From assembly GCF_023544445.1 (NCBI RefSeq), contig NZ_JALPVJ010000007.1, positions 474,297 to 538,296 of the forward strand: a stretch of DNA of 64,000 nt, given 5' to 3'. The stretch comes from Actinoplanes sp. M2I2. GTDB taxonomy: Bacteria > Actinomycetota > Actinomycetes > Mycobacteriales > Micromonosporaceae. Under the pieces are notes generated by a model. It was given only the letters and a program-made list of their open reading frames with translations, ran no database searches and was not told where the DNA came from. Made by a program: the position numbers and the translations under genes. Positions 42,414 to 50,887 of this stretch are shown piece by piece (the first letter of the stretch is position 1; each line of letters begins with the position of its first letter).

Positions 42414-43543
42414 GATATCGGTGCCCGCGGCACCACCATCTCGACCTCGGTGCCCTCACCCGGCGCGGAGATGATCCGGACCCGGCCCCCGAGGTCGGCG
42501 ACGCGGCCACGGATCGACTGGACGACGCCGAGCCGGCCCTGGGCCTCGGCCTGGGCCAGCCGGTCGGGCTCGATGCCGCAGCCGTCGTCGCGCACCGTCA
42601 CGACGACCTCGCCGGGCTCGTCCTCCACGAACAGGTAGACCTTGGTGCCCGGGTCACAGTGCTTCTCCACGTTGTCCAGCGTGGCGGCGACGGCGGCGCG
42701 CACCTCCCGGGCCGCACGGGCGGGGAGCAGGACGGCGCCGGCCGGGCCCGAGACCGTGACGGCCGGTGAGGCGTACGTCAGCAGCAGCGCCATCAGGTCG
42801 AGGTCGTCGCCGGCCGGGTCGTCCGCCTGGCGGGCCGCGACCAGGGTCCGCAGCGCGGCTTCCTGCTCGCCGGCCAGCCGGGCCAGCTCACCGGCCTCGC
42901 CGTCCAGACCCACCCCACGCCGCTTCACCAGCGCCAGCACCTGCAGGACCGAGTCGTGGATGTCGCGGGCGAGCCGTTCGCGTTCCCGGGTGGTCGCCTC
43001 GAGCTCGATCGCCCGTTCGAGCCGCTGCTGGGCCACCTCGGCGAAGCGCACCAGATTGCCCACCGCGATCGCGGCCAGCAGCATCAGCACCGCCCCGGTG
43101 AACGCCGCCTGGTCGTAGTGGGCCCGGACGGCCAGGTCGGTGGCCCCCATGGCCAGGGCGGCCGCGATGCCGCCGCGCCGCCCGCCGGCCACCGCCCAGC
43201 AGAGCACCGGCGCGACGTGCCAGGCGACCGCCACGGTGGGCAGCCCGGCCGCGAGCCCGCTCCGGCCGACGACCCAGACGCTGGCGGTCAGCGCGGCGAT
43301 CGTGACGAGCAGGTCGGCCGCCAGCAGCGGCGGCCGGCGACGGGCCGGGTCGGCGTACGCATAGGTCGTGACCACCGTCCAGGCGGCCATCGCGGTGAGG
43401 ACGGGCCACGCGAGCATCGGCCGGGCATAGGCGCCGACGTTGCTGATGACCAGGAACGCGGCGTAGGCGAGGGCGGCGAGACGATAGACGGCGATCGCCC
43501 GCCAGAGCGGCGCCTGGAGACCGCTGTCGCGGGCGTCGGCCAT
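42410..43543 (-). CDS. NarL-type sensor histidine kinase (HisKA_3)
   Basis: A 377-residue membrane kinase: about five to six hydrophobic segments in the first 175 residues without a large external domain, then a coiled-coil linker, the phospho-histidine in ERLARDIHDSVLQVLALV, and a HATPase domain with VAATLDNVEKHCDPG and VRDDGCGIEPDRL. The membrane-embedded sensor suggests detection of an envelope or membrane signal. The ATG at 43543 is preceded by GGGAGGG. Its regulator follows with 4-bp overlap; an ATP-binding protein gene is divergent. Confidence 0.93.
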   Translation of the reverse strand: MADARDSGLQAPLWRAIAVYRLAALAYAAFLVISNVGAYARPMLAWPVLTAMAAWTVVTTYAYADPARRRPPLLAADLLVTIAALTASVWVVGRSGLAAGLPTVAVAWHVAPVLCWAVAGGRRGGIAAALAMGATDLAVRAHYDQAAFTGAVLMLLAAIAVGNLVRFAEVAQQRLERAIELEATTRERERLARDIHDSVLQVLALVKRRGVGLDGEAGELARLAGEQEAALRTLVAARQADDPAGDDLDLMALLLTYASPAVTVSGPAGAVLLPARAAREVRAAVAATLDNVEKHCDPGTKVYLFVEDEPGEVVVTVRDDGCGIEPDRLAQAEAQGRLGVVQSIRGRVADLGGRVRIISAPGEGTEVEMVVPRAPIS

Positions 43544-43621
43544 GGCCCGACCCTCCCACATGAGGGGCCGCACCGGTGGCCCGCCCTGCGCGAAGATCAG
43601 GCGTGGCCTACGGTCGAGGTC

Positions 43622-44023
43622 ATCAGCACCGAAGTTCTGCTCTCGGAGACCTTCGACCGCAACGCCATCACGGCGCTGCGGCACTCCGTGACGTCCTGTG
43701 CGGGGGCGGCCGGCCTGGCCGGTGACCGCCTCGACGACTTCGTGGTGGCGGTCAACGAGCTGCTCACGAACGCCGTCCGGCACGGCGGCGGGATCGGCCG
43801 GGTCACGATGTGGGCGCAGGACGGCGAGGTGGTCTGCGAGGTGAGCGACTCGGGCCGCGGGCTGCCGGCCGCCCGCCCGGAGACGGTGCCGCGTCCGACC
43901 GCCGACACGCCCGGCGGGTGGGGGCTGTGGCTCGCCGAGGAGCTGACCGACACGTTCCGGCTGACCACCGGCGACGCGGGGACCACTGTCCGGGTGTCCA
44001 GCCGATCCTTAAGAAAACCTTAA
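43622..44023 (+). CDS. Anti-sigma-like ATP-binding protein (HATPase_c_2), start unclear
   Basis: A protein of about 133 residues with N-box DDFVVAVNELLTNAVRHGGG, G1 VSDSGRGLPAA and G2 GGWGLWLAEELTD, so it probably binds ATP and may phosphorylate a STAS partner like RsbW. The conserved sequence extends upstream to about 43613 (TVEVISTEVLLSETFDRNAI), yet no in-frame ATG, GTG or TTG precedes it within the intergenic space; the first canonical one is a GTG at 43688, inside the conserved part. I give ATC 43622 as a nominal boundary. A CTG at 43586 or 43637 is also possible. Divergent from the kinase gene. Confidence 0.72.
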   Translation: MSTEVLLSETFDRNAITALRHSVTSCAGAAGLAGDRLDDFVVAVNELLTNAVRHGGGIGRVTMWAQDGEVVCEVSDSGRGLPAARPETVPRPTADTPGGWGLWLAEELTDTFRLTTGDAGTTVRVSSRSLRKP

Positions 44024-44075
44024 GTCTGCCCGGCGATCTTGCGAGAAGCTCTCACCTTCGTCAAGGTCTGCTGCT

Positions 44076-44981
44076 GTGGACGCACGGCACCGTACGGGAA
44101 CCTCACGCTGGCTGATCCGGCCGCGCGCACTGCTCGCGCTGGCAGTCGCGGGCACCGGCCTCGTCGGTGCCATCGCCGTCACCGGGCAGGGTGACGTCGC
44201 CGTCGCGTCGGAACACCGGCCGGTCTTCGACGACGACTTCGGTGGCGGTCGCGGCGCCGATCTCGACCCGTCGAAGTGGCTGCTCGACGGCGACGCGCGC
44301 AACGGCCTCCAGGACGGCCGGGGCCGGCTGGTGGTGGACCGGCTGATCAGCACGCGCAAGGCGTTCGCCGAGCCGTACGGGCACGCGGAGGCGCGGATCA
44401 AGGTGCGGCGCGCGAACGGGCCGTGGCGGGCCTTCGGCGTGGTCGACAAGTACGGACGGATTCTGCGCGGCAGCGTCGAGACGCTCGACGAGGACGCCGA
44501 TCCGACCTCGGGCCGGGAGTTCCACACGTACGCGATCGACTGGTCACCCACCGCGGTGGTGTGGTCGGTGGACGGCCGCCCCAGCCTCAAGCTCACGCCG
44601 TCCGAGCCCGGCCTGCCGATCGCGCTGGTGCTCAACCTGGCCACCGACGGGCGACGCCCGGCCCGGATGGAAGTCGACTTCGTGAAGGTGACGGCCGGCG
44701 TCAAGCCGATGCCCACACCCACGACACCCACGCCCACCCCCACGACGGCGACTCCCACGGCGACTCCCACGACGACCGCGCCGACGACTCCGCCCGCCAC
44801 GACTCCGCCCGCCACGACTCCGCCGGCCAAGGCCAAGGCACCGGCCTGGAAGGCCTACACCGACTACCAGGCCGGCGACCTGGTCACATACAAGGGCGTG
44901 ACCTACAAGGTCAAGGAGGCGCACACCGCGCTGCCCGGCTGGGAGCCCTCGGCTCTGCCCAACCTGTTCGCCAAGGTGTAA
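44076..44981 (+). CDS. Secreted GH16-fold protein lacking the catalytic motif, with chitin-binding module
   Basis: A 301-residue exported protein: signal peptide (LLALAVAGTGLVGAIAV), a beta-sandwich region resembling glycoside hydrolase family 16 (PVFDDDFGG..., FHTYAIDWSPTAVVWSVDG), a Thr/Pro linker (about 210-250) and a CBM5/12-type module (DYQAGDLVTYKGVTYKVKE, ending PGWEPSALP). Where active GH16 enzymes have E-x-D-x-x-E, this one has GSVETLDEDAD, so hydrolysis is doubtful. It may be a binding protein. The GTG at 44076 has no clear ribosome-binding site. It is next to an intact GH16 enzyme. Confidence 0.78.
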   Translation: MDARHRTGTSRWLIRPRALLALAVAGTGLVGAIAVTGQGDVAVASEHRPVFDDDFGGGRGADLDPSKWLLDGDARNGLQDGRGRLVVDRLISTRKAFAEPYGHAEARIKVRRANGPWRAFGVVDKYGRILRGSVETLDEDADPTSGREFHTYAIDWSPTAVVWSVDGRPSLKLTPSEPGLPIALVLNLATDGRRPARMEVDFVKVTAGVKPMPTPTTPTPTPTTATPTATPTTTAPTTPPATTPPATTPPAKAKAPAWKAYTDYQAGDLVTYKGVTYKVKEAHTALPGWEPSALPNLFAKV

Positions 44982-45018
44982 GAAAAGGCGTCATCCGGGG
45001 TTTCGGGACCTGTCTCCA

Positions 45019-45036
45019 TTGACTGATCGCGGTCAA
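45019..45036. promoter_or_regulatory. Inverted repeat upstream of the GH16 glucanase gene
   Basis: TTGAC (45019-45023) and GTCAA (45032-45036) form an inverted repeat with 8-bp spacer. TTGACT could be a -35 element with TAAAGA 16 bp downstream. A repressor site controlling the glucanase is plausible but not proven. Confidence 0.35.
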
Positions 45037-45084
45037 TCTTTAAAGACTGTTTCCGATACGCACCTCTTCCCCCGGAGGCACCCC

Positions 45085-46317
45085 ATGCGTAAGACAAGAG
45101 TCCTGCTCGCCGCGGCCATGATCGCGGCAACCCTCACGACCAGCCTCGTGGCCACCTCCCGAAACGACGCCGCCGAGGCCGCTGTCGGCCCGGTCGTCTG
45201 GTCGGACGAGTTCAACGGCGCGGCCGGCCCGATCGACGCGAACAAGTGGAAGTTCGACATCGGCGGCGGCGGCTGGGGCAACAACGAACAGCAGTACTAC
45301 ACCAACTCGACCAGCAACGTCCGGGTCAACGGCCAGGGCCAGCTCGAGATCACCGCCCGCCGCGAGAACCCGGCCGGCTACCAGTGCCACTACGGCACCT
45401 GCCAGTACACGTCGGGCCGCATCCTCACCGCGGACAAGTTCTCGCAGACGTACGGCCGCTTCGAGGCCCGCATCAAGATCCCCAAGACGCAGGGCATCTG
45501 GCCGGCGTTCTGGATGCTCGGCGGCAACAACTGGCCCACCACGGGCGAGATCGACATCATGGAGAACGTCGGCAAGGAGCCCAACACCGTCTACGGCACG
45601 GTGCACGGCCCCGGCTACTCCGGTGGCAGCGCGATCGGCGGCAACCGCAACATCGGCACGCCGCTGGGCGACGCGTTCCACAACTACGCGGTGGAGTGGT
45701 CGCCCAACCTGATCGTCTGGTATCTGGACGGCTCCGAGTTCTTCCGCGTGACCCCGGCCAGTCTGGGTGGCCGCCAGTGGGTCTTCGACCACAACCACTT
45801 CATGATCCTCAACGTGGCGGTCGGCGGTTACTGGCCCGGCTATCCCGACGCGAGCACGGTGCTCCCGCAGACCATGACGGTCGACTGGGTGCGCGTCTCG
45901 TCCTGGACCGACGGCGGCACCACCCCGCCCGCGAACGGCGCGGCGCTGCGCAGCACCTTCAGCAACCGCTGCATCGACATCCCGGGGGCCAACCCGGTCG
46001 ACGGGGCTCGACTGCAGACGTACGACTGCAACGGCTCGGCCGCGCAGCAGTGGGCCTTCAACGGCGACGGCACGGTGCGCGCGATGGGCAAGTGCATGGA
46101 CCCGGCCGGCGGGGCCCTGACCAACGGCACCCCGATCCAGCTGGTGACCTGCAACGGCAACCCCGTGCAACGGTTCACCCTCTCGGGCGCCGGTGACCTC
46201 GTGAACGTCTCGGCCAACAAGTGCGTCGACATCAGGGATTGGAACGGCGCCAACGGCGCCCAGCTCCAGCTCTACGACTGCACCGGCGGCACCAACCAGA
46301 AGTGGGTCCGCGCCTAG
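45085..46317 (+). CDS. Secreted endo-beta-1,3-glucanase-like GH16 enzyme with ricin-type CBM13
   Basis: A 410-residue secreted enzyme: signal peptide (about 1-34, ending DAAEAA), a GH16 domain (about 35-275) with the catalytic TTGEIDIMENVG (two Glu and Asp of E-x-D-x-x-E) and IWPAFWMLGG, then a ricin-type lectin domain (about 285-410) with the three QxW-like repeats QQWAFNG, QRFTLSG and QKWVRA. It would cleave fungal or algal beta-1,3-glucan (laminarin). The ATG at 45085 follows GGAGG. A bidirectional terminator separates it from the chitosanase gene. Confidence 0.95.
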   Translation: MRKTRVLLAAAMIAATLTTSLVATSRNDAAEAAVGPVVWSDEFNGAAGPIDANKWKFDIGGGGWGNNEQQYYTNSTSNVRVNGQGQLEITARRENPAGYQCHYGTCQYTSGRILTADKFSQTYGRFEARIKIPKTQGIWPAFWMLGGNNWPTTGEIDIMENVGKEPNTVYGTVHGPGYSGGSAIGGNRNIGTPLGDAFHNYAVEWSPNLIVWYLDGSEFFRVTPASLGGRQWVFDHNHFMILNVAVGGYWPGYPDASTVLPQTMTVDWVRVSSWTDGGTTPPANGAALRSTFSNRCIDIPGANPVDGARLQTYDCNGSAAQQWAFNGDGTVRAMGKCMDPAGGALTNGTPIQLVTCNGNPVQRFTLSGAGDLVNVSANKCVDIRDWNGANGAQLQLYDCTGGTNQKWVRA

Positions 46318-46327
46318 CACTTCCGAT

Positions 46328-46356
46328 GGGCTGACCCGGGAGACCCGGGTCAGCCC
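46328..46356. terminator. Bidirectional terminator between GH16 and chitosanase genes
   Basis: A perfect 13-bp stem (46328-46340 with 46344-46356) closes on AGA. The right arm contains the chitosanase stop codon (46350-46352), so the hairpin overlaps the coding end. Confidence 0.85.
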
Positions 46357-47591
46357 GTCAACCGGTAGGCGTCCCCGTAGACCTGCCAGGTGAGCGGCGC
46401 GGTGAGGTCGAGGTTGCTGCGACGCAGGAACAGGCGCTGCGCGGTCTCGACGCGGCTGACGTCGTTGTGGGCCTCCTCGGTGCGCATCTCGGCCACCCGG
46501 GCGTCGAGGAAGGCGTTCAGATAGGTGAGCTCGTCACCGCCCTGGGCCGGGGTCTTGGCCGTCCGCAGAGCAGCCGACCGGATGACCCGCAGCCCCGACA
46601 CCCCGTGCATGACGGCGGCGTCGAAATAGGCGAACTGGCCCAGCGCGCGCAGGCCGTCGTCGCGGGCGATCCGCATGGACGGGGCGAAGTAGTACGCGTC
46701 CCGCGCGTCCTCCTGCACCTTCTGGAAGACCGGGTCCTTGGCCGCCGCCCGCCAGGCCGCCGGGAATCCCGGGTCGAGACCGGCGTGCGAATCCGAGCCG
46801 TTCACCGCCCGCAGCGCCGGCAGATATCTCTGCAGCACGTTTCCGGGCTTGCGCTTCGCGTACGTGGTGACGACGGCCAGCATGTCGGCGGTGCCCGAGG
46901 TGAAGCCGACGATGCCGCCGGTGTAGCCACGGCCGTCGCCGATGTCCTCAATGTAGCCGAACTGGCCGCGCCAGCCCAGCGTCGAGTTCTCGGCGCTGGA
47001 GATCAGGGCGAGCGCCCGTTCCTTCTTGCGGCTGTCCTCCAGCCCCGAGGCGAGCGAGCCGGTGGGCGGGGCGGCGGCGGGCAGCGCCTTCGACGCCGGG
47101 CCGTAGGCGCGGACGTCGGTCAGCGCGTACCCACCCGTCGGGCGGGCCCGCTGGGTGGCCAGCACCCGCAGATAGCGGCCGGTGCCGTTGAGCCGCTTGA
47201 GGTCGTCGGCGCCACCGTTGCCGGCCCGGGTCACGTAGAGGTCGGTCCAGTTCGACCCGTCGGCCGAGGCCTGCACGCGGTAGGTCTTCGCGTACGTGCC
47301 CGACCACTGCAGCCGTACCCGGTCGATGCGCTGCGCCGAGCCGAGGTCGACGCGCACCCACTGGGTGCCCGGCCCGGCGACGCTGGCCCACCGGGTGACC
47401 GTGCTGGCGTCGTTGGCCCGCTCGGCGACATCACCGCCGGTCGCCGACGACGCCGCGGCCGGGCGGCCCCGGCTGATCAGCACGGTGTCATCGCCCGCGG
47501 CGGCCACCGAGATGGCCAGCGGGACGCAGAGCGCTGCTCCGACCCCGCCGGCCAGCGCGGCCGTCCGGACGTTGTTGGCGCGGATCCGCAT
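46350..47591 (-). CDS. Secreted GH46 chitosanase with N-terminal F5/8-type (CBM32) domain
   Basis: A 413-residue secreted enzyme: signal peptide (about 1-33), a discoidin/CBM32 domain (about 38-165, with RWASVAGPGTQWVRVDLGSA and GRYLRVLATQR), then a GH46 catalytic domain with SSAENSTLGW (catalytic Glu) and EDIGDGRGYTGGIVGFTSGT (catalytic Asp). This matches the Streptomyces N174 chitosanase core. It would cut chitosan outside the cell. The ATG at 47591 starts MRIRAN. With the GH16 enzyme it forms a convergent pair aimed at fungal walls. Confidence 0.95.
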   Translation of the reverse strand: MRIRANNVRTAALAGGVGAALCVPLAISVAAAGDDTVLISRGRPAAASSATGGDVAERANDASTVTRWASVAGPGTQWVRVDLGSAQRIDRVRLQWSGTYAKTYRVQASADGSNWTDLYVTRAGNGGADDLKRLNGTGRYLRVLATQRARPTGGYALTDVRAYGPASKALPAAAPPTGSLASGLEDSRKKERALALISSAENSTLGWRGQFGYIEDIGDGRGYTGGIVGFTSGTADMLAVVTTYAKRKPGNVLQRYLPALRAVNGSDSHAGLDPGFPAAWRAAAKDPVFQKVQEDARDAYYFAPSMRIARDDGLRALGQFAYFDAAVMHGVSGLRVIRSAALRTAKTPAQGGDELTYLNAFLDARVAEMRTEEAHNDVSRVETAQRLFLRRSNLDLTAPLTWQVYGDAYRLTG

Positions 47592-47646
47592 CCCTCAACG
47601 CTAGGTCGCGCCCGGCCATGATCGCCGGGCTTCGCGGGAACGAGGG

Positions 47647-47922
47647 CTATCTGGGGTCTCTGGGATCCCGGGGCTTCTTGCGGTTACGAGCCACCAGCAC
47701 GATGGTCAGCACGATGGCGGCCACCACGAGGAGACAGCAGATGCCGCCGAAGAGGCCGAAGAAACCGAAGCCGCCCCGGCGCCGGCGGGACCGGGCGGCC
47801 TCGATCATCACGGTGTCGAGGCCGTTGCTCGCGGCCCAGGCGTGCACGGGCACGACCAGCGCGAGCACCGCCCCGGTCACCGCCGCGGCGAGGCGGGACC
47901 ACAGCTTGATTGCGGAAGACAT
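47647..47922 (-). CDS. Small exported/membrane protein, unknown
   Basis: A 91-residue protein with an N-terminal signal-like segment (LAAAVTGAVLALVVPVHAWA), a basic RSRRRRGG patch and a second membrane segment (CCLLVVAAIVLTIVLVA), ending RKKPRDPRDPR. I chose the ATG at 47922 with AGGA upstream; an ATG at 47931 is possible. No domain is recognised. The final DPR-DPR is a 9-bp duplication right before the stop. Divergent from malQ. Confidence 0.6.
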   Translation of the reverse strand: MSSAIKLWSRLAAAVTGAVLALVVPVHAWAASNGLDTVMIEAARSRRRRGGFGFFGLFGGICCLLVVAAIVLTIVLVARNRKKPRDPRDPR

Positions 47923-48014
47923 GTGTCCCATCCTGACCGACCGTCGCAACTGGTTCTCCACGACTACCCCTCATCAGGCAGGGTATGACCAGAGAAGCGA
48001 AGAAAGGGGGCCGG

Positions 48015-49955
48015 ATGGACGCCGATCTGGCGGCACTGGCGACGGCACACGGAGTGGCCACATGGTACGAGGACTGGCACCGCGAGCGGAAAGACGTCGC
48101 CGACGAGTCGGTGGTGGGCGTGCTGGGACTGCTCGGTGTGGACGCGACCACGCCGAAGGCGATCCGGGCCGGGCTCGAGGCCGTGCGCGAGCGCGACCGG
48201 CTGGGCCGGATGCCGGGCACCGTGGTCGTGCGGGCCGGCGAGACCCGCGAGCTGCCCGGGCCGGCCACGATCGTGCTGGAGGACGGCGCCCGGCGCGAGG
48301 GTGACGAGGTCCCCTCGGATCTGCCGCTGGGCTGGCACACGCTGCACCTCGCCGATCAGGTGGTCACCCTGGTCGTGGTGCCCGGCGAACTGCCCGAGCC
48401 GCCGCAGACCTGGGGCTGGATGCTGCAGCTCTACGCGTTGCACTCGGCCCGCTCGTGGGGCATGGGCGACCTCGGCGACCTGCGCCAGTTCCTGGCCGAC
48501 TCCGGCGGTCCGGGTCTCGTGCTGCTCAACCCGTTGCACGCGATCACCCCGACGCTGCCCGTGCCCGCCTCGCCGTACTCGCCGTCCAGCCGCCGCTTCG
48601 CCAACCCGCTCTACCTGCGGATCGCCGACACCGCCGAGTACCGCCGGGCCGATCCTCCGCTGCGGGCGGCGGTGGACGCGCTCAAGCCCGGGCCCACGGC
48701 CGACGGCCTGATCGACTACTCCGCGGTCTGGCAGGCCAAGCGGGCCGCGCTCGAGCTGCTGTGGCCGCTGGCCGGCGAGGTCGACCTCGAGAGCGACCCG
48801 GGGCTGACCGACTACGCCCGGTTCTGCGCGCTGGCCGAGCGGCACGGCGCGAACTGGCAGGAGTGGCCGGCCGAGCTGCGCCGGCCCGACTCCCCCGCAG
48901 TCCGCGAGTTCCACAGTGATCGCGTCGCCTTCCACGCCTGGCTCCAGCGCCTGCTCAACGTCCAGCTCGAGGAGGCCAACAACGCGGCCCGGGCCGGCGG
49001 CATGCCGGTCGGCGTGGTGCACGACCTGGCCGTCGGCATCGACCCGGCCGGCGCCGACGGCTGGCTGCTGCAGGACGTGCTGGCCGCCGGGGTGCACGCC
49101 GGCGCTCCGCCGGACGCCTTCAACCAGCTGGGCCAGGACTGGGGGCTGGCCGCCTGGCGGCCCGACCGGCTGATCGAGACCGGGTACGCGGCCTACCGGG
49201 ACATGCTCCAGCGGATCTTCCGGCACGCGGGCGGCCTGCGCGTCGACCACGTGGCCGGCCTGTGGCGGCTGTGGTGGGTGCCGCCGGGCATGGGTCCGGC
49301 CGAGGGCACCTACGTGCACTACGACCCCGAGGCGATGCTGGGCATCCTGGCGCTCGAGGCGCAGCGGGCCGGGGCGGTGGTGATCGGCGAGGATCTCGGC
49401 ACGGTGCTGCCCGAGATGACCGAGGGCCTGGAGAAGCGCAACATGCTGGGCTCGGCGGTGCTCTATTTCACCCGCGACTGGGACGACCCGGACGACGTCT
49501 TCTACCCACCCGCGGAGTACAAGCGCAACGCCCTGGCCTCCATCTCGACGCACGACCTGCCGACCGCGGCGGGCTTCCTCACCGGCGAGCAGGTGCGGGT
49601 GCGGGCCGAGCTGGGCCAGCTGGCCGGTCCGGTCGAGCAGGAGCGGCGCAACGCCGAGCGCGACCGCGACCAGTTGCTCGCCGCGCTGCGGGCGGAAAAG
49701 CTGATCACCGAGGACAGCACGGACGACGAGATCATCGTGGCGATGCACGAGTTCCTCGCCCGGACGCCGTGCCGTTTTGTCACCGCATCGCTCTACGACG
49801 TGCTGGGAGAGCTCGCCCAGCCCAATCTCCCAGGCACTATGGATGAGTACCCGAACTGGCGGATGCCATTGACCGCCGGTCTCGAGGAGATCGTCGAGGA
49901 CCCGCGCTTCCGAGCGGTCGCCGCGATCCTCGCCCAGCGAAAGGCGCACCGATGA
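48015..49955 (+). CDS. malQ: 4-alpha-glucanotransferase (amylomaltase)
   Basis: GH77 enzyme of about 646 residues that moves maltooligosaccharide units between glucans. Signatures are SWGMGDLGDLRQF, PYSPSSRRFANPLYLRI, the nucleophile in GGLRVDHVAGLWRLW, the acid/base VVIGEDLGTVLPEM and STHDLPTAAGFLTG. It has the N-terminal extension usual in actinobacteria. The ATG at 48015 has AAAGGGGG upstream. The stop overlaps the small antitoxin-like gene by 4 bp, so the two are coupled. Confidence 0.96.
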   Translation: MDADLAALATAHGVATWYEDWHRERKDVADESVVGVLGLLGVDATTPKAIRAGLEAVRERDRLGRMPGTVVVRAGETRELPGPATIVLEDGARREGDEVPSDLPLGWHTLHLADQVVTLVVVPGELPEPPQTWGWMLQLYALHSARSWGMGDLGDLRQFLADSGGPGLVLLNPLHAITPTLPVPASPYSPSSRRFANPLYLRIADTAEYRRADPPLRAAVDALKPGPTADGLIDYSAVWQAKRAALELLWPLAGEVDLESDPGLTDYARFCALAERHGANWQEWPAELRRPDSPAVREFHSDRVAFHAWLQRLLNVQLEEANNAARAGGMPVGVVHDLAVGIDPAGADGWLLQDVLAAGVHAGAPPDAFNQLGQDWGLAAWRPDRLIETGYAAYRDMLQRIFRHAGGLRVDHVAGLWRLWWVPPGMGPAEGTYVHYDPEAMLGILALEAQRAGAVVIGEDLGTVLPEMTEGLEKRNMLGSAVLYFTRDWDDPDDVFYPPAEYKRNALASISTHDLPTAAGFLTGEQVRVRAELGQLAGPVEQERRNAERDRDQLLAALRAEKLITEDSTDDEIIVAMHEFLARTPCRFVTASLYDVLGELAQPNLPGTMDEYPNWRMPLTAGLEEIVEDPRFRAVAAILAQRKAHR

Positions 49956-50134
49956 GCTTCCTCAACAAGGCCAAGGACTTCCTCGACAAGCACGACAAGC
50001 AGGTCGACCAGGCACTGGAGAAGATCGGCGACCAGGTCGACAAGCGCACCGGCCACAAGCACACGTCGCAGATCGACAAGGCGGTCGACGAGGCCCGCAA
50101 GCGCACCGGTCAGGGCGACACGACCCGCCCGTGA
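49952..50134 (+). CDS. Antitoxin-like small protein (Rv0909/MT0933 family), copy 1
   Basis: A 60-residue charged helical protein, MSFLNKAKDFLDKHDKQVDQ then ALEKIGDQVDKRTG. I recognise it as the small family often annotated as antitoxin (Rv0909 type). No toxin gene lies nearby, so a real toxin-antitoxin role is not supported here. The ATG overlaps the malQ stop by 4 bp. A close paralogue follows 67 bp downstream. Confidence 0.82.
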   Translation: MSFLNKAKDFLDKHDKQVDQALEKIGDQVDKRTGHKHTSQIDKAVDEARKRTGQGDTTRP

Positions 50135-50201
50135 CGTTTCCCCCGGCCAACCCCGGGAACCCTTCTGTCGTTGTCCCCCAGCACAATCGGAGGAGCTTGA
50201 G

Positions 50202-50384
50202 ATGGGTTTCATGGACAAGGCCAAGGACATGGCCGACAAGCACGACGAGCAGGTCGACCAGGGCATCGAGAAGGCCGGCGACCAGGTCGACCAGCGCACG
50301 GGGAACAAGTACGACTCGCAGGTCGACAAGGCTCAGGACGCCGCTCAGCAGCGCACCGGCCAGGGCGACACGCAGCAGCAGTGA
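50202..50384 (+). CDS. Antitoxin-like small protein (Rv0909/MT0933 family), copy 2
   Basis: A 60-residue paralogue of the preceding gene (MGFMDKAKDMADKHDEQVDQ, then GIEKAGDQVDQRTGNKYDS), identical in length and pattern and ending RTGQGDTQQQ. GGAGGAG lies before the ATG at 50202, stronger than for copy 1, so it can be translated independently. The pair is a tandem gene duplication. Function unknown; no toxin partner is seen. Confidence 0.82.
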   Translation: MGFMDKAKDMADKHDEQVDQGIEKAGDQVDQRTGNKYDSQVDKAQDAAQQRTGQGDTQQQ

Positions 50385-50450
50385 CCACGGCAGCCGCCGC
50401 TCCGCAGCTCGGTTCACGAGCGGCGGGGCGGCGGACCGCCGTTTCCGGGC

Positions 50451-50831
50451 TCAGTTGGAGAGCGGCGGGGGCGGCGGGTCGTCGTCGACCGCGAACAGCA
50501 TGGGGTGCAGCGGCATGTAGGCGTCGCGCTGCCGGCACAGCATCGGCGGCAGCAGCGAGGACTGGTGCTCCGGATGCTCGGCGCAGTGCCGGGTGGCCCG
50601 GTTGATCGCGTCGGAGTGGTGCCGGCCGCCGCCGTACTCGCCGCAGTTGGCACAGTCCCAGCGCCAGAACGCCGGACCGTCCTCGGAGAGGAACCGCCGG
50701 ATCTTGAGCGGTGGGCCGGCCTCCTCCTGAGCCGCGGCCAGGATCGCGGGCATGTCGCCCGCCGACGGCGGAGTCAGGGGACGTCGCTGCTGTTCGGCGA
50801 TGAGGTGCGCCAATACGTTGCTCGTGGACAC
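50451..50831 (-). CDS. Hypothetical protein with Cys/His motif
   Basis: A 126-residue protein with CANCGEYGGGRHHSDAINRA followed by TRHCAEH, a possible zinc site (C-x2-C ... H-H ... C-x2-H). The C terminus is Pro-rich (DDDPPPPPLSN). No known domain is recognised. The GTG at 50831 directly follows GAGGAG, which is closer than usual, so the exact start is unsure. It is convergent with the antitoxin-like genes. Confidence 0.62.
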   Translation of the reverse strand: MSTSNVLAHLIAEQQRRPLTPPSAGDMPAILAAAQEEAGPPLKIRRFLSEDGPAFWRWDCANCGEYGGGRHHSDAINRATRHCAEHPEHQSSLLPPMLCRQRDAYMPLHPMLFAVDDDPPPPPLSN

Positions 50832-50887
50832 CTCCTCAGTCTTGAGCGCCGATCCCCCCTAATGTGACGTTTTTACTGAAAAAGCAC

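Noticed and set aside
49952..50850. Toxin-antitoxin module at 50 kb
   Set aside because: The two antitoxin-like genes have no neighbouring toxin; the next gene is on the other strand and has no toxin motif.
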